From Chrysiogenes arsenatis DSM 11915 (GTDB lineage: Bacteria > Chrysiogenota > Chrysiogenetes > Chrysiogenales > Chrysiogenaceae): a stretch of 64,000 bases of DNA. Below are positions 29,510 through 38,462 of this stretch, in pieces. Numbering within the stretch: the first letter of the stretch is position 1; every line of letters begins with the position of its first letter. Both the position numbers and the translations under genes were made by a program. Location of the stretch: the NCBI RefSeq assembly GCF_000469585.1, contig NZ_AWNK01000007.1, positions 147,348 to 211,347 of the forward strand. Direction: 5' to 3'. Below the pieces are notes generated by a model. It ran no database searches, had not been told where the DNA came from, and saw nothing but the letters and a program-made list of their open reading frames with translations.

Positions 29510-29947
29510 TGCACCCTTCCTTCTTAATAAAATTAACGACTTGAAAACTCAGTTTGGCACAAAAAGAGCCTGACACCTGCGCAAGGAGGGATGATCAGGC
29601 TGTTGTTACCATTTTGAATCAAACTACTTTTGATTACTGGCAGAAATTATCGGAATGACGAAGAATTGTCAACTGCTAACTGTATACAATGTGCTGGTTT
29701 TATATTTCTGTTTTATTTCAGGTAAGTTGTTTTTGTTGAAAAGGATATATTGATTTTTTCGGGAATTGCCTTGTCAGCGAATGATGGCTTATTGATGCCA
29801 TTTTAAAACGCATAATGTGATTTGTGCTGAATTTTGTGTAGCTGATGGGTTAATTTCTGCCACTCATGGGCGTGAGGATAGTTGGGATGTGTCGTGTTGA
29901 AAAAAAGAAAAAGCCGGAGAAGTATTCTCCGGCTTGATGATGTTCCG
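29510..29947. other. 438-bp intergenic region upstream of the carboxylase operon
   Basis: No gene recognised. On the minus strand, 29567-29601 can form AGCCTGA/TCAGGCT with a 21-nt loop followed by CTTTTT, a weak attenuator-like structure in the leader of the carboxyltransferase gene. The rest is AT-rich and ends at the tRNA-Leu terminator. Confidence 0.4.
29901..29935 (-). terminator. Terminator of the tRNA-Leu gene
   Basis: A perfect 11-bp stem AAGCCGGAGAA / TTCTCCGGCTT with a 3-nt loop, followed on the minus strand by a T-rich run, 12 bp past the encoded CCA of the tRNA. Confidence 0.85.
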
Positions 29948-30033
29948 TGGTGGGGCTGAAGAGACTCGAACTCTTATGACTTGTGGTCACTGCCGCCTGA
30001 AGACAGCGCGTCTACCAATTCCGCCACAGCCCC
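29948..30033 (-). tRNA. tRNA-Leu (CAG)
   Basis: On the minus strand the 7-bp acceptor GGGGCTG/CAGCCCC, a D-arm GCGGAATTGGTAGACGC, the anticodon stem CTGTC/GGCAG with loop TTCAGGC (anticodon CAG), a long class II variable arm, T-arm GAGTTCGAGTCTC and an encoded 3' CCA are all visible; 86 nt. Confidence 0.95.
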
Positions 30034-30051
30034 TTGCGGGTGCGAAGCGGA

Positions 30052-30080
30052 CTTATACGGCAATGCGTAGGGCTTGTCAA
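30052..30080 (-). promoter_or_regulatory. Sigma-70 promoter of tRNA-Leu
   Basis: Minus-strand TTGACA (30080-30075) and TATAAG (30057-30052) with an ideal 17-bp spacer, 18 bp before the mature tRNA 5' end. Confidence 0.8.
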
Positions 30081-30239
30081 CGAGAAAGTAGCGTGTTTGT
30101 CAGTTGTTGGTGGCGCGAAAGGTAAATCTCTTTTTCGTGGTATTTCTTCGAGTCCATTTCTTGACCAACACTTGATTCGCCATTATAGTATATTCCTGAA
30201 AAACAGGCGGTGACGCTGCACCATAGACAGGAGTATTTG

Positions 30240-31169
30240 ATGGCCAGTATGCAAAACCAAGATGATATTGATGCTCTCCTCGCCGGTTTCGACGCTGCCC
30301 CCTCACCTGCGGCTCCCGCTCCAACTCCAAAAGCTTCCCCTGCCGCGCCGCTTTCCAATGACGATATTGATATTGATGCGCTTATGGCAGAAGCTGGTGC
30401 TCCAGCAGTTGCGGTCGCGGTCGCCGCTGAAGAGGCTGATGACGAGGAATTTGACATAGATGCTGCGGTGGCAGCGCGTGATGCCGCCAGCGAATCAAAA
30501 GATTTTCCGGAAGAAAACAGCGTTCCAGCGGAAAATCTTTCAGGCGACATGGCGGAAATTCTTGCTCAGGAATCTGCTGGGGTGTCGTCTGCAGCCCCAT
30601 CTCGCTCGCGTAATGAAGAGGTCGAAGGTGAGCTATTAGGGGGCGTTCGTTTGCCGTCCGCCGACCATCGGATTATTGACCGTCTGGATGAGATTACCAG
30701 CGAAACCGAGCAAAAAACCAATGAGGTAATGGATAAGCTGGACGGCGGTATCGCCAAGCTAAATGAGATGATCGAGGAGATGGACTCCTTTTTTGCTCAA
30801 CTCCAGGCGCATGAACAAGTCGTAAACCGGTTGAGTGCGAAGTATCCGGAAAACCCTGTCGTAAAACTCCTTTTAGAGATTACGGGAAGCTTTGCCAGTA
30901 TCCAGAAAATCAAAGATATTGCGTACGAATGTCAGGATGAAATTTTTGTGGCAATGGATTTGCTACAGTTCCAGGATATATCGCGGCAGAAGATTGAAAA
31001 AGTCATTGCCGTGATACGCGCACTCAATAACTATCTCAACACCTGGTTCGGTACCGAGTCACAAAAATCCCGCGCGCGGGTTGCCCGCACGATGGGACGC
31101 GATGATGCCAACGCAACTGATACGCAAGATATCGAGTCGCTGATCGAGGGGTTTAGAGAAAAGGGGTAA
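30240..31169 (+). CDS. cheZ: CheZ-family protein phosphatase
   Basis: 309 residues. CheZ dephosphorylates CheY-P in chemotaxis. The long helical C-terminal half contains the family motif AMDLLQFQDISRQKIEKVI (about residues 237-255) with the Asp and Gln positions equivalent to the catalytic residues of E. coli CheZ, and a charged C-terminal end (IESLIEGFREKG) that may be the CheY-docking helix. The N-terminal ~130 residues are Ala/Pro/acidic and low-complexity, with two copies of a DDIDALL/DIDALM peptide like the CheY-P-binding tip of FliM. The ATG at 30240 follows AGGAG by 6 bp. The J-domain gene starts 1 bp after the stop. Confidence 0.8.
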   Translation: MASMQNQDDIDALLAGFDAAPSPAAPAPTPKASPAAPLSNDDIDIDALMAEAGAPAVAVAVAAEEADDEEFDIDAAVAARDAASESKDFPEENSVPAENLSGDMAEILAQESAGVSSAAPSRSRNEEVEGELLGGVRLPSADHRIIDRLDEITSETEQKTNEVMDKLDGGIAKLNEMIEEMDSFFAQLQAHEQVVNRLSAKYPENPVVKLLLEITGSFASIQKIKDIAYECQDEIFVAMDLLQFQDISRQKIEKVIAVIRALNNYLNTWFGTESQKSRARVARTMGRDDANATDTQDIESLIEGFREKG

Positions 31170-31170
31170 C

Positions 31171-31881
31171 ATGTTTACGTATGCTCGCGAAGCCAAGAGA
31201 CTGCTCGGGGTGGATCACACCAACACCTTGCCAGACATTAAGGCCGCTTTCAGGCAGTGCGTAAAAAAATATCATCCAGACGTTCTGGGCAATACGCCTG
31301 CGAGTGTCCGATATTTTCAGCAAATCAACCGAGTTCATGGCGAACTGATGAAGTACAAACAGTTGCATCCAGATACTGTTTGTGCGGATGCAGCAAGCGC
31401 GAAGAAGACCTCAAGCGCGAGTGCCTCCGCACATGGGCATACTCCACGGTATCAGACGAACACGCAGTCTACCGCAGGTCGCCCACGCTCAAAGCCGACA
31501 ACAGAGCAGTTGATTCTGCAAAAAGTGCAGAAAATCAAGCAAGGGACGTTTAAGGTTGATCCGCTCGTGGCACATATGAGCATCGAATCGCTGATCATGC
31601 GCTGCGAGTTTAGCGATAACTTTTATGTGAAGCGCGAAGCGATCAAAGCGTTAGTGACCAAGGGAACTGTGGAAGCGGTGCGCGGCATTGTTTACCTGCA
31701 AAATTCTCAGGATAAAGAGTCTAAAGAGATCATTGCGGATATTTTGGCAAAATCCGATAGCCGTTTTCGACGCATGGTTCACGATGATGATTTGCAAGTA
31801 AACCCTTTCTTTGCGTGGGTTGATAAGCTGGTTTCCGGTATTATTCGAGTATTTGACGGTTCCGTGCGTATCTCGTACTAA
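31171..31881 (+). CDS. J-domain (DnaJ-like) protein with C-terminal helical repeats
   Basis: 236 residues. Residues 1-65 form a J domain with the diagnostic HPD (KKYHPDVLG), which stimulates the ATPase of DnaK. Residues ~75-115 are a Ser/Ala/Thr-rich linker. Residues ~120-236 are helical and HEAT-like (VKREAIKALVTKGTVEAVRG). It lacks the Gly/Phe and zinc regions of true DnaJ, so it is a specialised class III co-chaperone. It is tightly packed between cheZ and rsmH. Client unknown. Confidence 0.8.
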   Translation: MFTYAREAKRLLGVDHTNTLPDIKAAFRQCVKKYHPDVLGNTPASVRYFQQINRVHGELMKYKQLHPDTVCADAASAKKTSSASASAHGHTPRYQTNTQSTAGRPRSKPTTEQLILQKVQKIKQGTFKVDPLVAHMSIESLIMRCEFSDNFYVKREAIKALVTKGTVEAVRGIVYLQNSQDKESKEIIADILAKSDSRFRRMVHDDDLQVNPFFAWVDKLVSGIIRVFDGSVRISY

Positions 31882-31898
31882 TTTTGGCAGGGGAGCCT

Positions 31899-32858
31899 GT
31901 GACGTTCCATCATGTAACGGTTTTACAACAAGAAGTTATTGAAGCACTTGCCCCTACGGATAGTGAGCCGTCGGGGCTTTTCGTCGATTGTACCTTTGGT
32001 GGCGGCGGCCATAGTCGCGCGCTCCTTGAGCGGCTACCGCAGGCGGCTGTTATTGGGATTGATCGCGATCCTGCCGCATTAGCCGCCGCTTCAGAACGGC
32101 TTGCCGGATTCAATTTTCGTGCGGTGCGGGGGAATTTTCTCGATCTGAATCAACTCCTCCAGTCGCTCTCTATCACCCCTGCTTCTGTGAATGGATTCAT
32201 CTATGATCTCGGTGTCTCTTCGCATCAGATTGATACTGCCGAACGGGGTTTTTCTTTTTTGCACGATGGGCCGCTGGATATGCGGATGGATCCCGATCAC
32301 CCTTGCTCGGCGGCTGATATTATTGCCGAAGCTGATGAAGCAGAACTCACGCGTATTTTCCGCGAATATGGCGAAGAGCGGCACAGTCTTTTGGCGGCGC
32401 GCAAGATTGTTGAAGAGCGGCAAAAGCAGCCGATAGAAACGACCGCTGCGCTTGCTGGGCTCATCGAACGCGTGATCGGGCGCTGGTATCGTAATGAGAA
32501 AATTCACCCTGCCACTCGGATATTTCAGGCGCTACGCATTGCTGTCAATGGCGAGTTGGATGCGTTGGAGCGTTCATTGCTCGACGCTATTGATTGGTTG
32601 GCACCTGGTGGACGTTTGGCGGTTATCACCTTTCATTCGCTGGAAGACCGCATCGTGAAGCACCTTTTCCGGCGTGAAGCCGCTACCTGCGTGTGCCCGC
32701 CGGAAATGCCACGCTGTATGTGTCAACATCAGCCGCCAATCCGCATCATTACCCGCCGCCCGATCATCGCCACGGATGAAGAAATAAGCCGTAATAGCCG
32801 TTCGCGAAGTGCGAAGTTACGGGTAGTAGAGAAACTCCCTCAAGCTATGCTACAGTGA
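31899..32858 (+). CDS. rsmH: 16S rRNA (cytosine1402-N4)-methyltransferase RsmH
   Basis: 319 residues. The SAM-binding motif FVDCTFGGGGHSRALL lies near residues 27-42, followed by GIDRDPAAL, YDLGVSSHQID and, towards the end, HSLEDRIVKHLF. It methylates C1402 in the decoding centre. The frame is open to a TTG at 31884, but the GTG at 31899 gives the usual N-terminus (TFHHVTVLQQEV) and follows AGGGGAG. In most bacteria mraZ precedes it; here a J-domain gene does. Confidence 0.93.
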   Translation: MTFHHVTVLQQEVIEALAPTDSEPSGLFVDCTFGGGGHSRALLERLPQAAVIGIDRDPAALAAASERLAGFNFRAVRGNFLDLNQLLQSLSITPASVNGFIYDLGVSSHQIDTAERGFSFLHDGPLDMRMDPDHPCSAADIIAEADEAELTRIFREYGEERHSLLAARKIVEERQKQPIETTAALAGLIERVIGRWYRNEKIHPATRIFQALRIAVNGELDALERSLLDAIDWLAPGGRLAVITFHSLEDRIVKHLFRREAATCVCPPEMPRCMCQHQPPIRIITRRPIIATDEEISRNSRSRSAKLRVVEKLPQAMLQ

Positions 32859-32906
32859 ATTTCGGGATTTTAGTGACGTGTCTATACGCCGGAGTAAAGA
32901 AACGAT

Positions 32907-33209
32907 ATGCGCTTGTTTTACCTGTGGGGAGCGGCCTTTTTGCTGGTCGCCACTATCCTGTTAAGTCTGATAGTTAAAACTCGCATTATCACTATGGGAT
33001 ACGAAATAGCGATGTTGCAGACGCGTGTCTTGGAAGAAGAAAATCGTCTTGGCACACTGAACTTAACGTTGCAACACCTCAGTTCGCCGGTTGCCGTTGA
33101 AGCCATGGCAAAAAAACTTGGCATGGTGTATCCCGATGTCGATAAACTCGAATTCCTTCACCAAGGGACTGTCAAAGGAGCTGCTGACATTGCTCGACCG
33201 CAACGTTAA
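32907..33209 (+). CDS. ftsL: FtsL-like cell division protein
   Basis: 100 residues, bitopic: one N-terminal membrane helix (residues ~4-24) and a periplasmic leucine-zipper-like segment (MLQTRVLEEENRLGTLNLTL), ending with the typical SPVAVEAMAKKLGMVYP. FtsL joins FtsB/FtsQ and activates FtsWI. The position between rsmH and ftsI supports the call. The gene overlaps the proposed ftsI start. Confidence 0.8.
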   Translation: MRLFYLWGAAFLLVATILLSLIVKTRIITMGYEIAMLQTRVLEEENRLGTLNLTLQHLSSPVAVEAMAKKLGMVYPDVDKLEFLHQGTVKGAADIARPQR

Positions 33210-34869
33210 AACCCTTCGTTATATGCAGCTAGGAGTGCTAGTTTGTTCGGCTGGACTGATATTTTATCACTTGAGCATGAAGCAGATAGTCCACCATGAC
33301 TACTGGGCACAAAAGCGCCAAGCGCAATATACTAAAGACTTTACGGTGAAGCAGCAGCGCGCCGATATTCATGACCGCAATGGTCTGCCGCTGGCGTTAA
33401 GCTCAAAGGCGTACAATGTCTATGGTGTTGGTTCGGAAATTGAAGAAATTATCAAAACGTCCAGTCATATCGCGACGGCACTTGGGTTGAAGGATTACGG
33501 CCCGATTTATGAACGGATTCATGGTCGCAGTGGTTTCTTCTGGATTGCACGCAACGTCCCCCCCGCGCAAGCGGCGAAGATTGGCGAAATTAAAGGGGTC
33601 GGATTGTTGAGCGGCGAGCAGCGGAGCTATCCATCTAAAGAGCTTTTTAGCCGCGTGCTGGGCTTTACAGGAGTTGATGCGCAGGGTCTTGAAGGGGTCG
33701 AAAGACGTTTTGACGATGTGTTGATCGGCGATGAGTTGAGGATTGGCATTTATCGCGATGCACGCCGCCGTGATATCATGCTTGAAACGTTGACACAAAA
33801 TTATCCGCTGAAGAAAGAGCCATTGCGCCTTTCACTCGACAGTCAACTGCAAACATTTATTCACGATTCTGTGAGTACCTATCTTGTGTCTAGCAAGCCG
33901 AAAAGTATTACGGTTGTGGCGATGGATCCGTGGTCGGGTGAAGTGCTGGCGGCCTACGGATGGCCAAATTATGACCCCGAAAATTATCAAAAATTTCCTA
34001 AAGAAAAATGGAAAAATATTTTCATTACGGATGTATTTGAACCTGGTTCGACGTATAAGCTCGTGACATTTGCTGCTGCCTTGCAATCAGGAAAAGCCAC
34101 TCCGCAGGATATGTTTTTCGGGGAGAATGGTGTCTGGCGCGATGGGAATCGTGAAATTCGCGATACGCATCCGGTAGGACATATCAATACAGTGGATGCT
34201 TTTGTGGAATCGAGTAACATCATCACTGCCAAAATTGCACTCAGCATGGAGCCGGAGTATCTCTACCGATTTATGACGAATTTCGGCTTTGGGCAGAAAA
34301 CAGGGATAGAACTGCATGGCGAATCGCCCGGCTTGCTCCGTCCGCCAAAGCAGTGGAGCAAACTCTCACGCTCTTCATTGGCTATGGGGTATGAAATGAG
34401 CGCCAATGCACTACAAATGGTTCGCTTGTACAGTGCGATAGCGAATGGTGGCTATCTTGTGACACCCACAATTTTACGCCGTACGACTGGGGAGGAAATC
34501 CCGCGTGAACGGGTTTTGGACGAACAGGTTGCGTTGACCTTAAAGCATATGCTGTTACAGGTTGTTGAGCGCGGAACCGCTAAAAGTGCTCGTTTAAAAC
34601 ACTATACGTTGTGCGGAAAAACCGGCACCTCGCAGAAGCTTGATCCTGTTAAAGGGTATAATAGCGGGAAGTATTTTTCGAGTTTTGTCGGCTTTTTCCC
34701 GTACGAATCTCCGCGAGTGGTCGTCGGTGTCTTTGTTGATGAGCCAGAAGGGAAATACTATGGTGGAGCGGTCGCCGCGCCGATTTTCCGCGATATTGCG
34801 GCGAAATACATAAATTTCCATAACATCCTTCCCGACAAAGCGCCCACTGTTGTGACTAGAGGAGAATGA
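33190..34869 (+). CDS. ftsI: Septal peptidoglycan transpeptidase FtsI (PBP3)
   Basis: About 559 residues. One N-terminal membrane helix (LGVLVCSAGLIFYHL), then a pedestal (RADIHDRNGLPLA), then the transpeptidase with SxxK as GSTYK, SxN as ESSNI and KTG as CGKTGTS. It crosslinks septal peptidoglycan in the divisome. No in-frame ATG has a good ribosome-binding site; the TTG at 33190 has AAGGAG 9 bp upstream and starts right before the membrane helix (LLDRNVKTLRYMQ), so I prefer it. An ATG at 33136 is the alternative. Either way it overlaps ftsL. Confidence 0.9.
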   Translation: MLDRNVKTLRYMQLGVLVCSAGLIFYHLSMKQIVHHDYWAQKRQAQYTKDFTVKQQRADIHDRNGLPLALSSKAYNVYGVGSEIEEIIKTSSHIATALGLKDYGPIYERIHGRSGFFWIARNVPPAQAAKIGEIKGVGLLSGEQRSYPSKELFSRVLGFTGVDAQGLEGVERRFDDVLIGDELRIGIYRDARRRDIMLETLTQNYPLKKEPLRLSLDSQLQTFIHDSVSTYLVSSKPKSITVVAMDPWSGEVLAAYGWPNYDPENYQKFPKEKWKNIFITDVFEPGSTYKLVTFAAALQSGKATPQDMFFGENGVWRDGNREIRDTHPVGHINTVDAFVESSNIITAKIALSMEPEYLYRFMTNFGFGQKTGIELHGESPGLLRPPKQWSKLSRSSLAMGYEMSANALQMVRLYSAIANGGYLVTPTILRRTTGEEIPRERVLDEQVALTLKHMLLQVVERGTAKSARLKHYTLCGKTGTSQKLDPVKGYNSGKYFSSFVGFFPYESPRVVVGVFVDEPEGKYYGGAVAAPIFRDIAAKYINFHNILPDKAPTVVTRGE

Positions 34870-34943
34870 TGAAAAATTACTTGCGGCTTCTCTATCGAAA
34901 AGTTATGCTCCTCCCTCTAAAAAACGGTACGTCTTGGTTGTGA
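34866..34943 (+). CDS. 25-codon mini-ORF directly after ftsI
   Basis: Starts with tandem ATGs overlapping the ftsI stop (ATGA) and has a strong ribosome-binding site, GAGGAG, just upstream. It encodes a basic peptide (MMKNYLRLLYRKVMLLPLKN ...) and stops at 34943. Another frame continues for 20 codons (KRYVLVVTGSSTTPHIVQYV). In most genomes murE starts exactly here, so this may be the remnant of a lost downstream gene, but I see no clear MurE sequence. May also be a real small peptide. Confidence 0.3.
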   Translation: MMKNYLRLLYRKVMLLPLKNGTSWL

Positions 34944-35081
34944 CCGGAAGTAGCACAACGCCACACATTGTTCAGTACGTTTAGGTGATTGGTTGCGGTA
35001 TAGTAAATGTTTTGCGTATGACTCACGGCACCCTTTCGTCCGAAGCGCACATTATCCTTTTTGTTACTTATGGTGGCACAT

Positions 35082-36212
35082 ATGCAGATGATGGCAATAG
35101 CCGATCTCGAAGTGGGAATGGTGCTTGCGCAGCGGGTATTTCACAATCATTCACTTCTGTACGATCAAGGGACAGTACTTGATCGGATGAAAATCGAGAC
35201 GTTATACAATCTCGGCTATTCTATGTTGCTGGTATCAGACCAGCGTGGCACGGATGCGCAAGTGAATTTAGCAACGGAAGTGCAGGCCGAAGGGGCTATG
35301 ATTGTTGCTAAGGTATTTGAAGCCGCCGAAAAAGGGGCATTGGCCACGGTACGTAAGATCGGTGACTCTTCTCATCTACTTGAATTAACGGACTACATCC
35401 ATAAAATCATCAATCTTCTTTCGCAAGACACGTTGATTTCTCTCAACTCCCTAAAAGATAACTCCCTGTATAACTTCCAACACAGCGTTGATGTTGCCGT
35501 GTTTGCCATTCTCTTTGGCAAAAAACTTGGTTTTGTGAATGACCGATTGGTTCATCTCGGGGTTGGTGCCATTCTGCACGATATCGGAAAAGTCTATATT
35601 CCGCCGGTTATTCTCAATAAAACAGGGAGTTTAACCCCGAGTGAGCGTGACGTTGTGACGGAACATCCCGTTCGTGGGTACGAAATGTTACAAGCGAATG
35701 AGAGCCTCAATACCATAGCTGGAGTGCTGGATATTGTGCGTCACCATCACGAACGCCATTCTGGTGGCGGTTATCCGGAAGGGTTAAAAGGGCAAGCGAG
35801 TCGCTGGGAAGCGCAATCGATTTCTGAGGGTGCTATTTCCAGTATCCATCCGATGGCACAAGTCATTGCGCTGTGTGATGTTTTTGACGCTTTGACGAGT
35901 AAAAGGCCGTACCGCAGTGCGATGAGTTATCCCGAAGCGCTTTCCATTATGAGCAGTGAAATGGTGGAGTGTTTTCATCCGCAATTGCTGGAGCGCTTTG
36001 TCCGTTCCGTGAACCTGTATCCGGTCGGTTCCGTTATTCGTGTGAGCAGCGGTCGCTATAAAGGGTATGTTGGCACGGTCATCAATTCTGGCTTGGGATT
36101 GACGGAAGAGATGTTTTCTCCGCGCGTCCGTCTTTTCTGTGATCGCCAAAACCGCCGCGTGCCGCCAATTGTTATCAATCTGCATCAGGAAGAAGGAAGC
36201 CTCGCCATGTAG
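35082..36212 (+). CDS. HD-GYP domain protein (probable cyclic-di-GMP phosphodiesterase)
   Basis: About 376 residues. The HD-GYP signature is complete: LHDIGKVYIP (near residue 165), a middle EHPVRGYEML, HHHERHSGGGYPEGLKG (near 226) and a downstream DVFDALTSKRPYR. HD-GYP enzymes hydrolyse c-di-GMP, linking it to motility and biofilm. The N-terminal 100 residues are not a recognised sensor domain. Several ATGs (35070, 35082, 35088, 35091) are possible; 35082 is chosen because GGTGG lies about 6 bp upstream, but this is weak. Confidence 0.88.
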   Translation: MQMMAIADLEVGMVLAQRVFHNHSLLYDQGTVLDRMKIETLYNLGYSMLLVSDQRGTDAQVNLATEVQAEGAMIVAKVFEAAEKGALATVRKIGDSSHLLELTDYIHKIINLLSQDTLISLNSLKDNSLYNFQHSVDVAVFAILFGKKLGFVNDRLVHLGVGAILHDIGKVYIPPVILNKTGSLTPSERDVVTEHPVRGYEMLQANESLNTIAGVLDIVRHHHERHSGGGYPEGLKGQASRWEAQSISEGAISSIHPMAQVIALCDVFDALTSKRPYRSAMSYPEALSIMSSEMVECFHPQLLERFVRSVNLYPVGSVIRVSSGRYKGYVGTVINSGLGLTEEMFSPRVRLFCDRQNRRVPPIVINLHQEEGSLAM

Positions 36213-36374
36213 GCGACGGTGTGAAGACTCCCCGCTTTTTGCCGACTTGAATCTTACAATTCCTTTGCATTCATATAAAAACTCTTTAATATGCCATCCC
36301 ACATACTGCTCCCCATTTTTGCGTCCATCATGAGCGATGGTACGGCATCAAATTCAACTATGAGGATGGGAACC

Positions 36375-38462
36375 ATGCAGCCACCGATGGAATATCCGTA
36401 TATAAATCGCGAAATAAGTTGGCTCTCATTTAATGATCGCGTGTTGCAGGAAGCCACCGATCCGGAAAATCCGGTGATGGAAAGGTTGAAGTTTTTAGGG
36501 ATTTTTTCGTCAAATCTTGACGAATTTTTCCGAGTGCGAGTGGCCACCATGAAGCGCCTCCTTGCGCTGGGCGAACGGGCTCAGGAACTGATTGGCTCCG
36601 ATCCCAAAGTGATACTCGCCACCATCCGTAACCGTGTTATGCGCCAACAAGACCGTTTTGAAAAAATCTATGCGGCGGTGTTAGAAGAGCTTGCCGAATC
36701 GGGGATCTTTCTGGTTGATGAAACCACATTGGACGAAGCACAGCAGCAATTCGTCGTGCAATACTTTCGTTCGACTGTGCGGCCAGCGCTTGTGCCGGTT
36801 ATGCTTGACCAAGTCGCTTCGGCACCGCGCGTCAATGATGGGATGATTTACTTTGCTATTTTGATGCGCAATTCTAATGATCCCGACGACGAACAACGCG
36901 CGGTTATGAAAATACCACCGGCTGACACCATCCCCCGCTTCCTCGTACTCCCTTCGGCATCAGATCGCCACTGTATTATCTTGCTTGATGACATCATTCG
37001 CTTTTGCTTGAGCGAAATATTTGCGCTCTTTGATTATGACCGTTTTGATGCATATACGTTCAAAATCACGCGCGATGCCGAGCTGGATTTAGAAGATAAA
37101 GTGATGATTTCCTATATTGAAACACTGAGCGAAAGTCTCAAAGAGCGCAAGCGCGGCAAGCCCGTGCGGATGGTGTACGACCGAGAAATGCCGCTCGAGC
37201 TTCTGGAAGCGCTCGATGATAAACTGGAGTGGAGTGACGAGCTGACGAAGATCCCATCTGGCCGTTACCACAATTTTAAAGATTTTATGGGGTTTCCCAA
37301 AGTCGGGGATAAATCACTCTACTTTGAACCGTTTCCGGCGATTCCGCACCCAGCTATATCGCCACGTCAGAGCATTATGCGGATTATTCGGGAGCGCGAT
37401 ATCGTGCTCCACTTTCCCTATCAGCCCTTTTACCACGTGATCGATTTGCTGCGTGAAGCCGCTATTGACCCAAAAGTCACCTCGATTAAAATGACCCTGT
37501 ACCGCCTTGCCAGCAATTCTAATGTTGCCAACGCGCTGGTCAACGCTGTGCGCAACGGGAAAGAGGTTGTAGTGGTTATCGAACTACAAGCCCGCTTTGA
37601 TGAAAAGGCCAATATATCGTGGGCGCGTAAATTCAAAGACAATAACGTACGGGTTATCTATGGCGTCCCCGGTTTGAAAGTGCATTCAAAACTGCTGCAC
37701 ATTACGCGCACTGAAGGTGAAAATAGTGTGTGCTACAGCGGTATAGGCACCGGAAATTTCAATGAATCAACAGCGAAAGTCTATGGCGACGATATTTTGT
37801 TAACGGCTGATTCGCGCATTACCGAGGATGTTGGCGAAGTGTTCCGCTTTTTGGAAGATAACGCCTACGAAGCGCAGCCCAAGCATATCCTGATGGCTCC
37901 ATTCACCATGCGCCCCCGTTTTGAAGCACTCTTGCAACGGGAGGTCGATAATGCCCGTTTGGGGAAGGAAGCGTGGTGTTCACTCAAACTCAATAGTCTT
38001 GTTGATCGTGAAATGGTAAAACGGCTCTACGAAGCGGGTGAGGCGGGTGTGAAAATTCGGCTGATCATACGCGGGATTTGCTCCTTAGTTCCTGGGAAGC
38101 GTGGCGTAAGTGACAACATTCAGGCGATTAGTATTGTCGACCGCTTCCTCGAACATTCACGCCTCTTTTTCTTTGCCAATGGAGGAAACCCAGAAGCCTT
38201 TATGGGGTCAGCCGATTGGATGCGACGGAACTTGAGTAACCGCGTCGAAGTGATTACTCCGATATATGATTCCACCTTGCGTCAGGAACTCTATGATATG
38301 TTTGAGCTGCAATGGAACGATAATACGAAAGCGCGGCTCTTGAGTGGTCGGCAAGCAAACCGCTATCGCGGAACCGCGCAGAGGAACTGTCGACGTGCTC
38401 AATTTGAAATCTATCGCTACATCTTTGAAAAAAATCTACCCACGGAGGACAACCCAGAGTGA
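36375..38462 (+). CDS. ppk: Polyphosphate kinase 1
   Basis: About 695 residues. Reversible transfer of ATP gamma-phosphate to polyphosphate at the membrane. The N-terminal ppk domain begins YINREISWLSFNDRVLQEA. The two phospholipase-D-like halves carry KVHSKLLHITR, with the predicted autophosphorylated His, and YSGIGTGNFNESTAKVYGDD. The start is placed at 36375 (GAGG and GGGA upstream); the frame is open from 36291. The stop overlaps the ppx GTG start (GTGA), so ppk-ppx is a coupled pair that makes and breaks polyphosphate. Confidence 0.95.
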   Translation: MQPPMEYPYINREISWLSFNDRVLQEATDPENPVMERLKFLGIFSSNLDEFFRVRVATMKRLLALGERAQELIGSDPKVILATIRNRVMRQQDRFEKIYAAVLEELAESGIFLVDETTLDEAQQQFVVQYFRSTVRPALVPVMLDQVASAPRVNDGMIYFAILMRNSNDPDDEQRAVMKIPPADTIPRFLVLPSASDRHCIILLDDIIRFCLSEIFALFDYDRFDAYTFKITRDAELDLEDKVMISYIETLSESLKERKRGKPVRMVYDREMPLELLEALDDKLEWSDELTKIPSGRYHNFKDFMGFPKVGDKSLYFEPFPAIPHPAISPRQSIMRIIRERDIVLHFPYQPFYHVIDLLREAAIDPKVTSIKMTLYRLASNSNVANALVNAVRNGKEVVVVIELQARFDEKANISWARKFKDNNVRVIYGVPGLKVHSKLLHITRTEGENSVCYSGIGTGNFNESTAKVYGDDILLTADSRITEDVGEVFRFLEDNAYEAQPKHILMAPFTMRPRFEALLQREVDNARLGKEAWCSLKLNSLVDREMVKRLYEAGEAGVKIRLIIRGICSLVPGKRGVSDNIQAISIVDRFLEHSRLFFFANGGNPEAFMGSADWMRRNLSNRVEVITPIYDSTLRQELYDMFELQWNDNTKARLLSGRQANRYRGTAQRNCRRAQFEIYRYIFEKNLPTEDNPE

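Noticed and set aside
29567-29601. Known riboswitch or T-box in the carboxylase leader
   Set aside because: Only one simple stem is visible and none of the conserved riboswitch or T-box cores.
30262-30459. Alternative frames over the cheZ N-terminal region, Leu/Arg-rich
   Set aside because: They are by-products of the Ala/Pro-rich cheZ arm in shifted frames.
34944-35081. murE gene after ftsI
   Set aside because: No MurE motifs are found in any frame; the next real gene is the HD-GYP protein.
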